64,000 nucleotides of DNA, from contig BTPG01000004.1 of NCBI GenBank assembly GCA_036245525.1, positions 15,751,872 to 15,815,871 on the forward strand. Direction: 5' to 3'. Source of the DNA: Semisulcospira habei (taxonomy: Eukaryota; Mollusca; Gastropoda; Semisulcospiridae). A program made the position numbers and the translations under genes. The notes beneath the pieces were generated by a model that was given only the letters and a program-made list of their open reading frames with translations, had not been told where the DNA came from and ran no database searches. The stretch's first letter is position 1. Every line of letters starts with the position of its first letter. Positions 54,579 to 63,509 of the stretch are shown in pieces.

Positions 54579-54749
54579 CACTCGAGAACCAGAGACCTTT
54601 CTGCGTTGTATGCGATTTTGCGATAAACTGGTGCGCGTAAAACTGAGGCTAACGTGTATTCCTTGTTTAATCATTGAGCTCTTGGGTCCCAGTAATGTTG
54701 CCAAAACTGAAAGTTCTTATCTGAAGAAAACAACACGGTTCAGGAGGTA

Positions 54750-54834
54750 GTTCGACCATGGTATTTCAAGGGTGGTGCCAGGAAACTATTGTGGTCGATC
54801 CAAATCTTTTTGTAGTGCCTCGGGGCTGAACGGG
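54750..54834. mobile_element. P2 element with collapsed hairpin
   Basis: GTTCGACCATGGTATTTCAA and GGTGGTGCCAGGAA remain of the left arm; TGTGGTCGATCC remains of the right. The right end CGGGGCTGAACGGG plus TTAA is intact. Confidence 0.65.
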
Positions 54835-54838
54835 TTAA

Positions 54839-55350
54839 CTGTTGCACTGCATTACCCTGTGACTTTTCGACTGCTGTTTTTATATTTTCCTGCACTTTGA
54901 GTGGTTCCGTTCATTTTCTGTAGCGTCTTTGGTTGACCCCTCGTTTTTGACCTTTCGCTAAACCTAGCTAGCAAGACTGCACTGGATGGCCTCAGCAGAA
55001 GAGTGGGGTAATTGTTTCACGCGTATGCTTATCACACTAAGGAATTTATAGGATTAGGTGTGGTGTTGTGGATATACTGCCAGGATTATCTTCTACTCCT
55101 GACATGTCAAAGTGACAGAGGGGATGGAGTTGGGGGGGGGGGTCCCCCCTTTACTGTACCTTATTCAGCCTTCTGTACTTCACAACTCGGGGAGTATTCA
55201 AATTAGTTGCTAAGCATCATATCTGAATAGTAGGGTGCGTGTGGCATACTCCCCAAGTGGGTCTATGCTGAAAAACACCGTAGGGGATGTATTCCTTAGT
55301 CTTTTAGGGAGGAGCCCAGAAGAAATGTTTACATGTTACGTAAGCGATAA
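54839..55350. other. no gene seen
   Basis: A G run is at 55131-55142. Otherwise nothing was recognised. Confidence 0.4.
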
Positions 55351-55351
55351 T

Positions 55352-55353
<2 letters not shown>

Positions 55354-55409
<56 letters not shown>

Positions 55410-55435
55410 CGCGCGTGTACCTTACGTACGCGATA

Positions 55436-55518
<83 letters not shown>

Positions 55519-55529
55519 ATGTGTGTGTG

Positions 55530-55561
<32 letters not shown>

Positions 55562-55563
55562 TG
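55354..55563 (+). repeat. compound (GT)n, (GC)n, (GT)n microsatellite
   Basis: (GT)n at 55354-55400, GCGC at 55401-55414, (GT)n at 55438-55508 and 55518-55542, then GTGC units. The segment TACGTACGCGATAATTGTG resembles TACGTAAGCGATAATATTG upstream, so a ~90-bp block may be duplicated. Confidence 0.95.
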
Positions 55564-55831
55564 CTTGTATTTGTGTGATTGCAGTCAACGCATATCTCTA
55601 AATCAGACAGCATTCCTTCCAGAAGGTTTACATGAGACATAAAGTAAGACGTGGGTGGCACGTTTATGCGCTTGAATTAAGTTATCTGCGGTGTGCAAGC
55701 ACCACGTAAAAAGCGTACTTATTTTTCTGAACAAATAATGTCCCGGCGTTTACTAGCTAGAAGAAGAAGATATAGGAGATATACATAGCGACTGGAAAGT
55801 AGGGAAGATGCAGCAGTTCCAGTCAAATTAA

Positions 55832-55915
55832 CCCTTTGGCTGTCGGTAGCGGTTTATGTCGCAATGATTCCGGCATGAATCTTCGCGACATAAACCGCTA
55901 CCGACAGCCAAAGGG
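55832..55915. mobile_element. P5 TTAA-type mini-MITE, near-perfect hairpin
   Basis: TTAA flanks both sides (55828-55831, 55916-55919). The 84-bp element has arms of 31 bases that pair without a mismatch, from CCCTTTGGCTGTCGG inward to ATGTCGC. The loop is about 22 bases. It is the best-preserved palindrome in the window and probably a recent insertion. Confidence 0.95.
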
Positions 55916-55919
55916 TTAA

Positions 55920-56396
55920 TACAAGCATACATCGATCAGCACTTAGCAATACACCCATTCAGAATCGCAGACAAGTATTCATGCTGGGGCGGGTGTTGCA
56001 CCAAACAGACTCAGAGGGCTCGTGCTTTCAAAACACTTTCAGAAAACTCGGGCATTCAGCTTCACTACCTCCTGCATCATTCTCCAGTGCTGGTTACATC
56101 GCTGATTTCACCATTTTAAAAAAAAAAAGTTGCGTTTATTGCTAATCCCGTGTAAATTAACCGATCGAAAATGATATTTAGCCCGTTCTGTCACATTAGT
56201 CATGGGCCCAGAAGTCGGATTGGCCTATTTTAGTCACCGTAACAAGAGAATGAAACACGACGTTGGTTTTGTCTTGTGTTTCTCATAAAAGACATGCCGC
56301 ACGCACAATTATCCTAGAATGTTTGTTTGGTACAACGATAGTGCATGCGCAGTCGTAACTCCGAATGGGTGTAGTGTTTATACGGGCGTTTTATTC
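55920..56396. other. no gene seen
   Basis: Ordinary non-coding sequence with a short A run at 56118-56129. Confidence 0.4.
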
Positions 56397-56400
56397 TTAA

Positions 56401-56554
56401 CCCTTTTAGCCCCAAGGTCCCATTTCTCAAATTTTGGAGGTACTACCTAACGACTATTAATGTAAGTGATGGATTGATCATGATAATTCAAGGGTAGTGC
56501 CAGATAAGCTTGGCACCTTAAATCTCCTGCTGCAGGGTCCCGGAGCTAAAAGGG
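56401..56554. mobile_element. P2 MITE, inverted, one arm deleted
   Basis: TTAA (56397-56400) and TTGA (56555-56558) flank it. Ends are CCCTTTTAGCCCCAAGG and CCCGGAGCTAAAAGGG. The segment TTCTCAAATTTTGGAGGTAC is in the opposite order to 3896-4097. The left hairpin arm ends at GCTTGGCACC and the right arm is missing. Confidence 0.85.
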
Positions 56555-56879
56555 TTGATACTTTCTATAAGTGAGCGTCTGTAATGTATTCAGGAAAACT
56601 AGGTACTTGGATGTGTTGCACTTTGATCTATGTTCGTGACAAAATGATATTTTATATTATTTTTTTAAAGAACACATTTAGGCTAGACTGGAAAGGGGAG
56701 ATTTCAAGCCCTATCCTATGCATGGATTAAATATTACTTAATTACCGCAGCTAGTTTTAACTCTTTCAAGACGCTTTCTCAGTTTGGGAGGTGTCCTCCG
56801 ACACATTAGTTTCGTTTGATCTCTCACCCGACTAGGGGCATACGAGTACGCGTCGGTTATAACAGCTTCTCGGTGATGA

Positions 56880-56975
56880 ATGACCATGGTGAAGGGTAGC
56901 ACCAAATTAACTTAGCGCCCTAAAGGCGCCAAGCTAATCTGGTACTAACCTTGAACTACCATGTTCCATTTATTT
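56880..56975. mobile_element. P2 fold-back palindrome
   Basis: ATGACCATGGTGAAGGGTAG lies opposite ACTAACCTTGAACTACCATG around GCGCCCTAAAGGCGCC. Confidence 0.75.
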
Positions 56976-57089
56976 TCCACTGTAGTATGTCAATCGTGTA
57001 TGAGTTTAACATTCCTATCCCTAGAACCAGTATTTTTCTGACAGTTTTTTTTTCTCTTCTGACAACTGCAGAATAGTCTTTTGAGGCTG

Positions 57090-57185
57090 CTCGATCGTGA
57101 TAGTTCAAGTGTTGCGTCTGGTTAGTTTGGCGCCTTTCCCATGAATCAAGCTAATCAGGTACTACCCTTTAACTATCATGGTTAA
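57090..57185. mobile_element. P2 fold-back palindrome, diverged
   Basis: CTCGATCGTGATAGTTCAAG lies opposite CTTTAACTATCATGGTTAAT. The middle GTTAGTTTGGCGCC has lost part of its pairing. Confidence 0.7.
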
Positions 57186-57497
57186 TGAACAATAAACAAT
57201 TAATTTTAATGGTGGAACAGTTAGCTTAGAAGCCATTGTTCACACTTGCCGTCGCTAAACTATAAACTAACAGTCAGTAATTAAGCTGATTAGTCACTGC
57301 ATTTGAAGTTTGAAGATCGATCTACTTCGCTGTGTAATTTGTCAGGGCTAAACGTGTTTATAGCCACACAATGGCGCTTTCTCAATGCCAACGTGGCGCC
57401 TGCTTGCGCATAATTTGTTTTCCTCCACTTCGTGGCCTGGCAGCTTTAATTTATTTTAACACTGTGGGGTGTGGACGGTAATTTGGTTACAGACAAT
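57186..57497. other. no gene seen
   Basis: Ordinary non-coding sequence. Confidence 0.35.
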
Positions 57498-57501
57498 TTA
57501 A

Positions 57502-57685
57502 CTCCTTCGAGGCCAGGTAAAAACACCGCCACGCCACTGCGCTGAAGTGAAGAGGCAAAGAACGGACCCATGATGTTTTTCCCCTCTCATGGTAGCCCTG
57601 GAGTAATATCCATTTTCCTGGAACAGACGGGGTTGAATTTTCTCTATTTCACAGGCACGATTCATGTCCGCAGGCATTGATGGAG
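57502..57685. mobile_element. TTAA-type MITE, first of a three-element chain
   Basis: TTAA (57498-57501) and TTAG (57686-57689) flank 184 bp. Ends are CTCCTTCGAGGCCAGG and GGCATTGATGGAG, imperfect inverted repeats. The interior is not shared with the other families. Confidence 0.7.
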
Positions 57686-57689
57686 TTAG

Positions 57690-57940
57690 CCCTTTCAGTG
57701 CCGAGAAATCTAAACACCGCCCAAGTGCAAGAGCCGTAGGTGCAGGGGCTCATGAGGATCTATGCTTCTTGTTGATATCACTGTGAATCCATATTCTTGG
57801 AAAAACTATGGCGGGGGCTCATGAGGTTCTTTGCCTCTTGCTGGCCCTATTCATATCCGTGTCCCTGGGACTGATAGATTATTCTGTGTTGATTTTTCCT
57901 GCTTTCAGGGAAGTAATTTTGCGTCCACGCAGTGAAGTGA
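57690..57940. mobile_element. P1 MITE, second of a three-element chain
   Basis: TTAG flanks both sides (57686-57689, 57941-57944). The 251-bp element starts CCCTTTCAGTGCCGAG and ends CCACGCAGTGAAGTGA. It contains two successive right arms (GGGGCTCATGAGGATCTATG and GGGGGCTCATGAGGTTCTTT) instead of a hairpin, so it was rearranged internally. Confidence 0.8.
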
Positions 57941-57944
57941 TTAG

Positions 57945-57990
57945 CTCATTCGCGGCCAGCCGCATCCGGATGCGGCTGGCCGTGAATGAG
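57945..57990. mobile_element. 46-bp P6-type palindrome, third in chain
   Basis: TTAG (57941-57944) and TTAA (57991-57994) flank it. CTCATTCGCGGCCAGCCGCA then TCC is followed directly by its complement with one mismatch and no loop. It is the shortest complete element in the window. Confidence 0.85.
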
Positions 57991-57994
57991 TTAA

Positions 57995-58432
57995 AATATT
58001 CGTCAGTCAGTTATTGTTTGTTTCGCTTGGCTAGTTTTGTTCTATAACGGGACATTCGCTTGTGCATTGATACGACGTATGCCCCTTTCCCGCACACTAT
58101 TAGTAATCCTTTAGTAGTTTAGGGCACTGTTGGTAAAATATCGAAAGGAACTCTGGAAAGAGTGTTTAGGGATGGAATAGAGAGTATACGAGTATGGGCC
58201 TTTCTGGCATGCCACTTTGAACAAACTGAGATAAAGTCTCCACGCTGAACCGGTCAATTGTGTCAAAAACCAAACACATGACAACGCATTTCATGAGGTG
58301 CTGGCCTCGCATTTTCTACGCAAATAATTACGCTTATAACTGACTTCGGATATATAGCAACCAATTAACAGATCCTCTGGCACTTCCTTGTATTCGACGT
58401 TTATTGCAATTATAAAATTCATATTTTGTTCG
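57995..58432. other. no gene seen
   Basis: Ordinary non-coding sequence. Confidence 0.4.
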
Positions 58433-58436
58433 TTAA

Positions 58437-58519
58437 CCTTTGCGTGTCGGTGGCGGTTTTTGTTGCGATGATTCCTACAGGAATCGTCGCGACAAAAACC
58501 GCTACCGACACGGAAAGGG
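58437..58519. mobile_element. P5 TTAA-type mini-MITE
   Basis: TTAA flanks both sides (58433-58436, 58520-58523). The 83-bp element has arms with GTGTCGGTGGCGGTTTTTGT and ACAAAAACCGCTACCGACAC, and GATGATTCC against GGAATCGTC. It differs from 55832-55915 at paired positions on both arms. Confidence 0.93.
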
Positions 58520-58700
58520 TTAATTCTGCGGTATTGATGACATTGCTGTAATGTCGCCATCACGAGGGTTATCGAGGGTTACAGTGTAAAGATCATATCG
58601 TTATTCTTAAAGAGAAACCCGATAAGGTCATATGCAAGTAATCATGAATATAATTATACAACACGGTCGTGTCAACATTTGTAGCTGTGGTGAGCCTTAA

Positions 58701-58812
58701 CCGCATCACTCCTGGGACACAGAACATCACCAAACTGCGAGAGGTGTAGATCCTCAAGAGCCCCGACAAATAATTTCATCCACCAACTTCACGGTCAATG
58801 GCAGCCAAAGGG
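58701..58812. mobile_element. P1 MITE with deleted right arm
   Basis: TTAA (58697-58700) and TTAG (58813-58816) flank 112 bp. The left part has GAGAGGTGTAGATCCTCAAG and AGCCCCG, then jumps to the right end ACGGTCAATGGCAGCCAAAG GG. Confidence 0.75.
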
Positions 58813-59048
58813 TTAGACGCACACATATTGCAGTGAACCCCGTCACCAGCATTGGACGCAAATTGTGTTGTCAGGTGGAAATCATTGTAAACTGAACGTC
58901 AAAGATACCCAGCCATAAAAAAAAAAAAAAACATGGATGCAAAATGGTTTCAACAAGAGGCAACATACCTCTTACAGTTGGATGGTGTTAATTTTTTCTC
59001 AGTATTGAACGGGTTAAACGTAGTTCAATTTCATGTACGGCCAGCCAG

Positions 59049-59432
59049 AGTCAAAGGTTAAAGTACCATTACGCATAAATCCGAAGACACGTTTCTGCAC
59101 CATTTGTGTTTGTTATTTTTTGTCGACACACCTAATGAACTTTAACTGTAGTTTGGACAGGCAGCAACAGCACATGCGTAATCGCACTTATTTATTCTGT
59201 GCAGCCGTTAGCGTTTCAAACTATTTTTTAGCTGTTTCTCGTACGGGTACGGATAGTACTGTATATATAGAAAGGAGTGGAGTCATTGTTAGGTTACTTG
59301 ATATTAGGACGACGTGTGCTGAACTGGATTCTCCTGTGTCTAAATGACCCATAACTAGACCTGTGTGTAGCGTTTCGTAACCGTTTGTTACAGAAGTGTA
59401 TCTTTGAACAGTTACGGCGGTAGTGGACCTTT
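59049..59432 (+). repeat. ~380-bp dispersed repeat, copy 2
   Basis: See 35111-35493 for the match. A TTAGGTTACTTGATATTAGG segment and the end AGTTACGGCGGTAGTGGACC are well conserved. Frames differ between copies, so it is unlikely to be coding. Confidence 0.75.
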
Positions 59433-59479
59433 AAACGTAATATATAATTGTGATGCATTGAGACGTAGTACAGTGTTAA

Positions 59480-59680
59480 TCCCTTCACTGCTGAGTGAGC
59501 ACGATCAAACTGCAAGAGGCATTAATCCTCATGAGCCCCCGCAATAGCGCGGGCTCATGAGGATTAATACCTTTTGGTGAGTCCACTGTATGCCCATGTT
59601 CCTTGGAGGGGTGGTGTTCTTTGGTGCTGAAATAAAAATGATTTTCAAAACACAATTCGTGTCCACTGGCAGTGAAGGGG
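59480..59680. mobile_element. complete P1 MITE with matched arm changes
   Basis: TTAA (59476-59479) and TTAT (59681-59684) flank 201 bp. Ends are TCCCTTCACTGCTGAG and CCACTGGCAGTGAAGGGG. The hairpin (59512-59575) pairs GGCATTAATCCTCATGAGCC with GGCTCATGAGGATTAATACC. TTAAT/ATTAA replaces TAGAT/ATCTA of other copies on both arms. Confidence 0.93.
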
Positions 59681-59684
59681 TTAT

Positions 59685-59904
59685 GACAACACCTACTGTT
59701 TACCTTTAGTAAGAAGGTTTAGTAATAAGTGCTGCCTGAACAGAAAGCGAACTTAGTCTGCATGACAGTTAGTACTGAATTCGACGTCATCAGCTGAATA
59801 GGTTCTCGTCACAATTGTCCTTACTCCTCTGCCTGGGACTCAACTTTGTGAAATGGCGGTGAATTACCGGATACACTGTCCTGAATACAGTGTTGCGATC
59901 GTGC
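59685..59904. other. no gene seen
   Basis: Short non-coding interval between two palindromic elements. Confidence 0.35.
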
Positions 59905-59973
59905 GTGTGCTGGTCTGTGATTTTGGACCTTACGGCCCAGGAGCCTAAGGTCCAAAATCACAGACCAGCACAC
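59905..59973. mobile_element. P3 fold-back, near-perfect palindrome
   Basis: GTGTGCTGGTCTGTGATTTT and GGACCTTA pair with TAAGGTCC and AAAATCACAGACCAGCACAC around CGGCCCAGGAGCC. It is the best P3 copy. No TTAA borders are visible, so this family may use another mechanism. Confidence 0.9.
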
Positions 59974-60685
59974 ATTTGATGAAACGTTCAATGCTAGCGT
60001 CAATCTTGTCAGTGTTATTGTCAGTGCTATGTGCGCAGAAATGTTAGTTCTCGACAAGACTTGACTGCTTGTTTTGTAGTAAAAATTGAATGACGCACTA
60101 GTGTGTTTTGATACGTCCCCTTTGATGTGACGTTTTTGTGTTTGAGTGATTTCCTCTCTTGCCCATACAGCTTTGAGAAAAATAACAAGTTTAAAATAAA
60201 TTTCAGTTAGCACTACGTGTTATGTGTGCTGCGAAATATTAGCATTCATACAGCGATCTGATTCAGGGCGATGGCTCAAATCTGTCAATAAAACGGGCTC
60301 TGAATACTGTTTCGCTACTCTTCTTTTACAATCCATGTGAGTAAGCACAGGTAACAGGTTTTCAAGTGCCTTTTGTGCGCGACGGTGGAACTCGTCTACG
60401 CACAGAAGTCTTAAATTTTTGGACATTCAAATTTCGTAAGTTAATCCTTTTGTCCAGCATTAAGACATACTAAGAGATAGTGCGAACTATTAACCCATTT
60501 TGTCTGGGGCGAGGTCTTTTTAATAATGCAAGCTGAAATTTCAATATCCCTATCAGTTGTGAGTGCTTTGTGTTTTTACCCATAATGTTGTAACGATATG
60601 AGTTCTATGCTTTGTGGATTCTCATCATGAAAAACCCATTTCTGTTCGAGAGGCTCTCTCAAACGTACGTACATTTCAAAGTATG
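59974..60685. other. no gene seen
   Basis: Ordinary non-coding sequence with only unsupported frames. Confidence 0.4.
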
Positions 60686-60689
60686 TTAA

Positions 60690-60793
60690 CTCATTCAAGA
60701 TGCCTCGAATCAATAGCTGCAGAAGTGTCGTATAACGTTCCCCCTCCCCCCCCCCCCAACCCCACACTATTGAATCTGGGCCCGTTGAATAAG
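60690..60793. mobile_element. P9-like TTAA-type element with C tract
   Basis: TTAA flanks both sides (60686-60689, 60794-60797). CTCATTCAAGATGCC then ATCAATAGCTGCAGAAGTGT match the left part of 61014-61123. The right half is replaced by a C-rich tract and ends CCGTTGAATAAG. Confidence 0.7.
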
Positions 60794-60856
60794 TTAACAC
60801 CTGATTTTGTACCTGGTGTACACTGCATTCAGCAATTAGGCCCGCTAGACAGTTAA

Positions 60857-60971
60857 CCATTTGGCTCTTCGGAATGCTTTTTGTCCAGATGATTAATCCA
60901 GGAATCACCTCGATAACAACCACAACCGACAGTTAAAATTCTCGACAAAACGCGTTACCGGCAGCCAAAGA
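60857..60971. mobile_element. P5 element, expanded and decayed
   Basis: TTAA (60853-60856) precedes CCATTTGGCTCTTCGGAATG. GACAAAACGCGTTACCGGCA then GCCAAAGAG is a P5 right end. The right border reads GTAAA rather than TTAA. Confidence 0.55.
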
Positions 60972-61013
60972 GTAAACGTGTGCTGGTCTGTGGTTTCTGA
61001 CCTTATAGCTTAA

Positions 61014-61123
61014 CACCTTCAAGCGGTCCCTCATCAATAGCTGCGGAAATGTCGTGAAGCGTTACGGGCTGCAACACCATGCGACACTTCCGCAGCTGTT
61101 GATGCGGCGCTCATTTGAATAAG
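61014..61123. mobile_element. P9 TTAA-type fold-back
   Basis: TTAA flanks both sides (61010-61013, 61124-61127). CATCAATAGCTGCGGAAATG pairs with ACACTTCCGCAGCTGTTGAT, and the end is GGCGCTCATTTGAATAAG. A P3 left arm (GTGCTGGTCTGTGGTTTCTG) directly precedes it at 60979-61000. Confidence 0.85.
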
Positions 61124-61127
61124 TTAA

Positions 61128-61732
61128 CTAGGTCAAGAGCAGATTGTACTGACAATAGAGAAAACTCTAACGGCTTACATACTTAGCTGAAGAGCCTCTT
61201 TTTCGAAAACGAACATTGTACATCTGGATCTGAAAGTATTTCCGAGATCCAGAAACTAGATGATGGTGATCGCCGCATATTTTGCTACACACAAGGAATA
61301 TATATATTATTAATTTTTACTTTCGGGCTTAGTCTTGCCGCAAACATAGGAGGGCTTACATAATTTTGACACAATGTAATGTCAAGGAAAAATACACTCT
61401 CAGTTAAATAAAAATAAGTAATGCCGCCTACACTAACACAGTTACACATTGTCGTACAAAGTCGAAATTTTAAATATTGTAGTTGTCTTCTGAGACTAAA
61501 TACCTTAGGAGACGAATCGACCTCAACAGTTTAAGGGTGGTGCCAGAAACGATTGACGCCATACGTATTATTCGCGACACTACCGCACGCCCATTGTCTA
61601 AATCTCCCGAGGTATATCGTCGTTTGAGAATGTTTTTGTATCTCTAACACCACAAAGAGTTTATAAACTGAGTCTGCCAGTCGTTGGCAGTTGTATCACA
61701 TGTTTGTAGTATCGACTTGCCTCTGATTTAAA
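61128..61732. other. P2 trace, no gene seen
   Basis: AACAGTTTAAGGGTGGTGCC at 61527-61546 is a P2 left-arm trace. Nothing else was recognised. Confidence 0.4.
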
Positions 61733-62091
61733 CCCCTTCACTGCCGCGAAAACGTGAAAGTGGTCCAGCTGCAAGAGACAAAGATTATCATGAGCCCCTG
61801 CAGATGCTGGGGTTGATGAGGATCTAGGCCTTCTGCTTGCGCCATTTTGTATCGGTTTTCCTTAGATCCCTGGGGTTCTTTAACTTTCAGTTAGCCAAGA
61901 TTTAAAAATCCAGACCAAAAAGGTGACTTCCAAGCGTGTAAAATGCAGAGAAAACCCCAACGGAGAAAGAAACACGCTTAGAAAAGGCAGTTTGTGTTGT
62001 AACTGTCGTTCCTACGCGTGTTTCTTTCTCCGTTGGATTGTTCTCTAACCAAGATTTCTGACACAGTCTGCGCCATCTGGCGGCGACGGGG
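61733..62091. mobile_element. P1 MITE with nested P8 palindrome
   Basis: The left end CCCCTTCACTGCCGCGAAAA and the right end TCTGGCGGCGACGGGG with TTAA (62092-62095) bound 359 bp; the left TTAA is blurred (TTTAAA). The P1 hairpin is at 61771-61836. At about 61945-62040 a P8 palindrome (CCAACGGAGAAAGAAACACG against CGTGTTTCTTTCTCCGTTGG) is inserted, explaining the extra length. Flanking CCAAGATTT copies at 61898 and 62049 may be its boundaries. Confidence 0.82.
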
Positions 62092-62095
62092 TTAA

Positions 62096-62288
62096 TCCAT
62101 TCAGCACTGACGCACTACAGCAGGAGATGGGTCGACCATGATAATTCAAGGGTAGTGCCAGATTAGCTTGGCGCCTGTCGGAGGCACTACCCTTGAATTA
62201 TCATGGTTGATCCATCTCCTGCAACTGGTGCATAGTCATTAGATGACGCCTCCAAAATTTGGGAAATACGGCCGTCGGGCTGAATGAG
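62096..62288. mobile_element. complete P2 TTAA-type MITE, sharing a TTAA
   Basis: TTAA flanks both sides (62092-62095, 62289-62292); the left one is also the right border of the P1 element before it. The 193-bp element has ends TCCATTCAGC and GCTGAATGAG. The hairpin (62119-62221) lacks about 17 bases of its right inner arm. Confidence 0.9.
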
Positions 62289-62292
62289 TTAA

Positions 62293-62551
62293 TCAGCGGT
62301 ATGCAGATCCGTTCTATAGCGTGATGTTGCATCTAGGTGCATGGTCTTACACTAATGCGTTATGTCGCAAGGCCATTTTGTGGTTTACTTTTTTGTGGAT
62401 AATAACTCATCTTCAAAACAGTACTAGGCTTTCCTTTATCTTGGGCTGTGAAAACTCCCTGTGCGATAAATTTTCATCTATTTGTGTGTAACACCTCATG
62501 GTAGTATTGGTGTTGATAGCACTGACCGACATGGTATATAATTATGATTAT
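62293..62551. other. no gene seen
   Basis: Short unique-looking interval between two P2 elements. Confidence 0.35.
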
Positions 62552-62555
62552 TTAA

Positions 62556-62761
62556 CCTATTCAGTCATGACGCACTACAGCAGGAGATTGGTCGACCATG
62601 ATAATTTAAGGGTAGTGCCAGATTAGCATGGCGCCTGTCGGCGCCAAGCTAATCTGGCACTGCCCTTGAATTATCATGGTCGGTTCATCTCCTGCAACTG
62701 GTGCATAGTCATTAGATGACACCTCCAAATTTCGGGAAATAGGGCCATCGGGCTGAATGAG
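62556..62761. mobile_element. complete P2 MITE, reference copy
   Basis: TTAA (62552-62555) and TCAA (62762-62765) flank 206 bp. The hairpin (62580-62695) runs from GCAGGAGATTGGTCGACCAT to ATGGTCGGTTCATCTCCTGC, with inner arms GCCAGATTAGCATGGCGCC and GGCGCCAAGCTAATCTGGC. The segment GTGCATAGTCATTAGATGAC is shared with 9236 and 62096. Confidence 0.92.
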
Positions 62762-62766
62762 TCAAT

Positions 62767-62833
62767 GGGTGCTGGCCTGTGTTTTGGAATTTACTCCTGG
62801 AAGAGACACAAGGTCTAAAAGCACAGCCCACCA
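62767..62833. mobile_element. P3 fold-back, diverged
   Basis: GGTGCTGGCCTGTGTTTTGG lies opposite TAAAAGCACAGCCCACCACA. It directly follows the P2 element. Confidence 0.55.
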
Positions 62834-63039
62834 CAAAATTGTGTGTTTTAAGCAACGCCTTTCGTGCGTTCTAATACGAATACTCTAATGTACCCAGCTC
62901 TGTAATCACTGGTCGGTTCGCTTCACATAAAGTTGATAAAGGCAGAAACGTAAACAGTACAGTGTTAAAGATCACGTATTTCCGTGTAGTTTGCTTTCTT
63001 GGCGCAATTGCACGTATGTCAGTAGGCATTCAGCCACGG

Positions 63040-63241
63040 TAAGCAGAAGCCCCACGGCCGACCGAAGTCGGTCGTCGTTGGCCTGCGTACAGCTGTGCTC
63101 AGGCCAAAAACGACCGACGTCGACCTGAGGATATTCTTCATTTCTATCAATAGGCAAACAGTACCTATCAGTAACGTTCGGACATCTTATCACACACGTG
63201 TAGTGAATGTTGGTTTAACTGTGGCCTTTTGCGCATTGGGT
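63040..63241. mobile_element. P4 fold-back with far right end
   Basis: GGCCGACCGAAGTCGGTCGT then CGTTGGCCTG pairs with CAGGCCAAAAACGACCGACG. The end GGCCTTTTGCGCATTGGG at 63222-63239 matches the P4 copy at 4621-4736, suggesting extra sequence inserted between. Confidence 0.65.
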
Positions 63242-63249
63242 AGACAGAG

Positions 63250-63250
63250 G

Positions 63251-63320
<70 letters not shown>
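63250..63320 (+). repeat. (GA)n microsatellite
   Basis: About 70 bases of GA repeats after a G run. Confidence 0.97.
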
Positions 63321-63323
<3 letters not shown>

Positions 63324-63509
63324 GTGGGACCGACGTGGTTTGGCAATATTACCGCCTCAGGGTATGGTACGGTCAGAGTATTTTTTATTAATTATTTTTT
63401 TTGGGCCACACTTTGTGTTTTATTTTGACCATACCTACCCTTAGCACGTCCCTGTGTTTATATACACAAGTATTCTGTTTTTGCTCAAGTGTGATATCAA
63501 AATTGATTC

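Noticed and set aside
57690..57940. CRISPR-like array from repeated CTCATGAGG motifs
   Set aside because: The repeats are palindrome arms of dispersed MITEs with irregular spacing in a eukaryotic genome; there are no spacers or cas genes.
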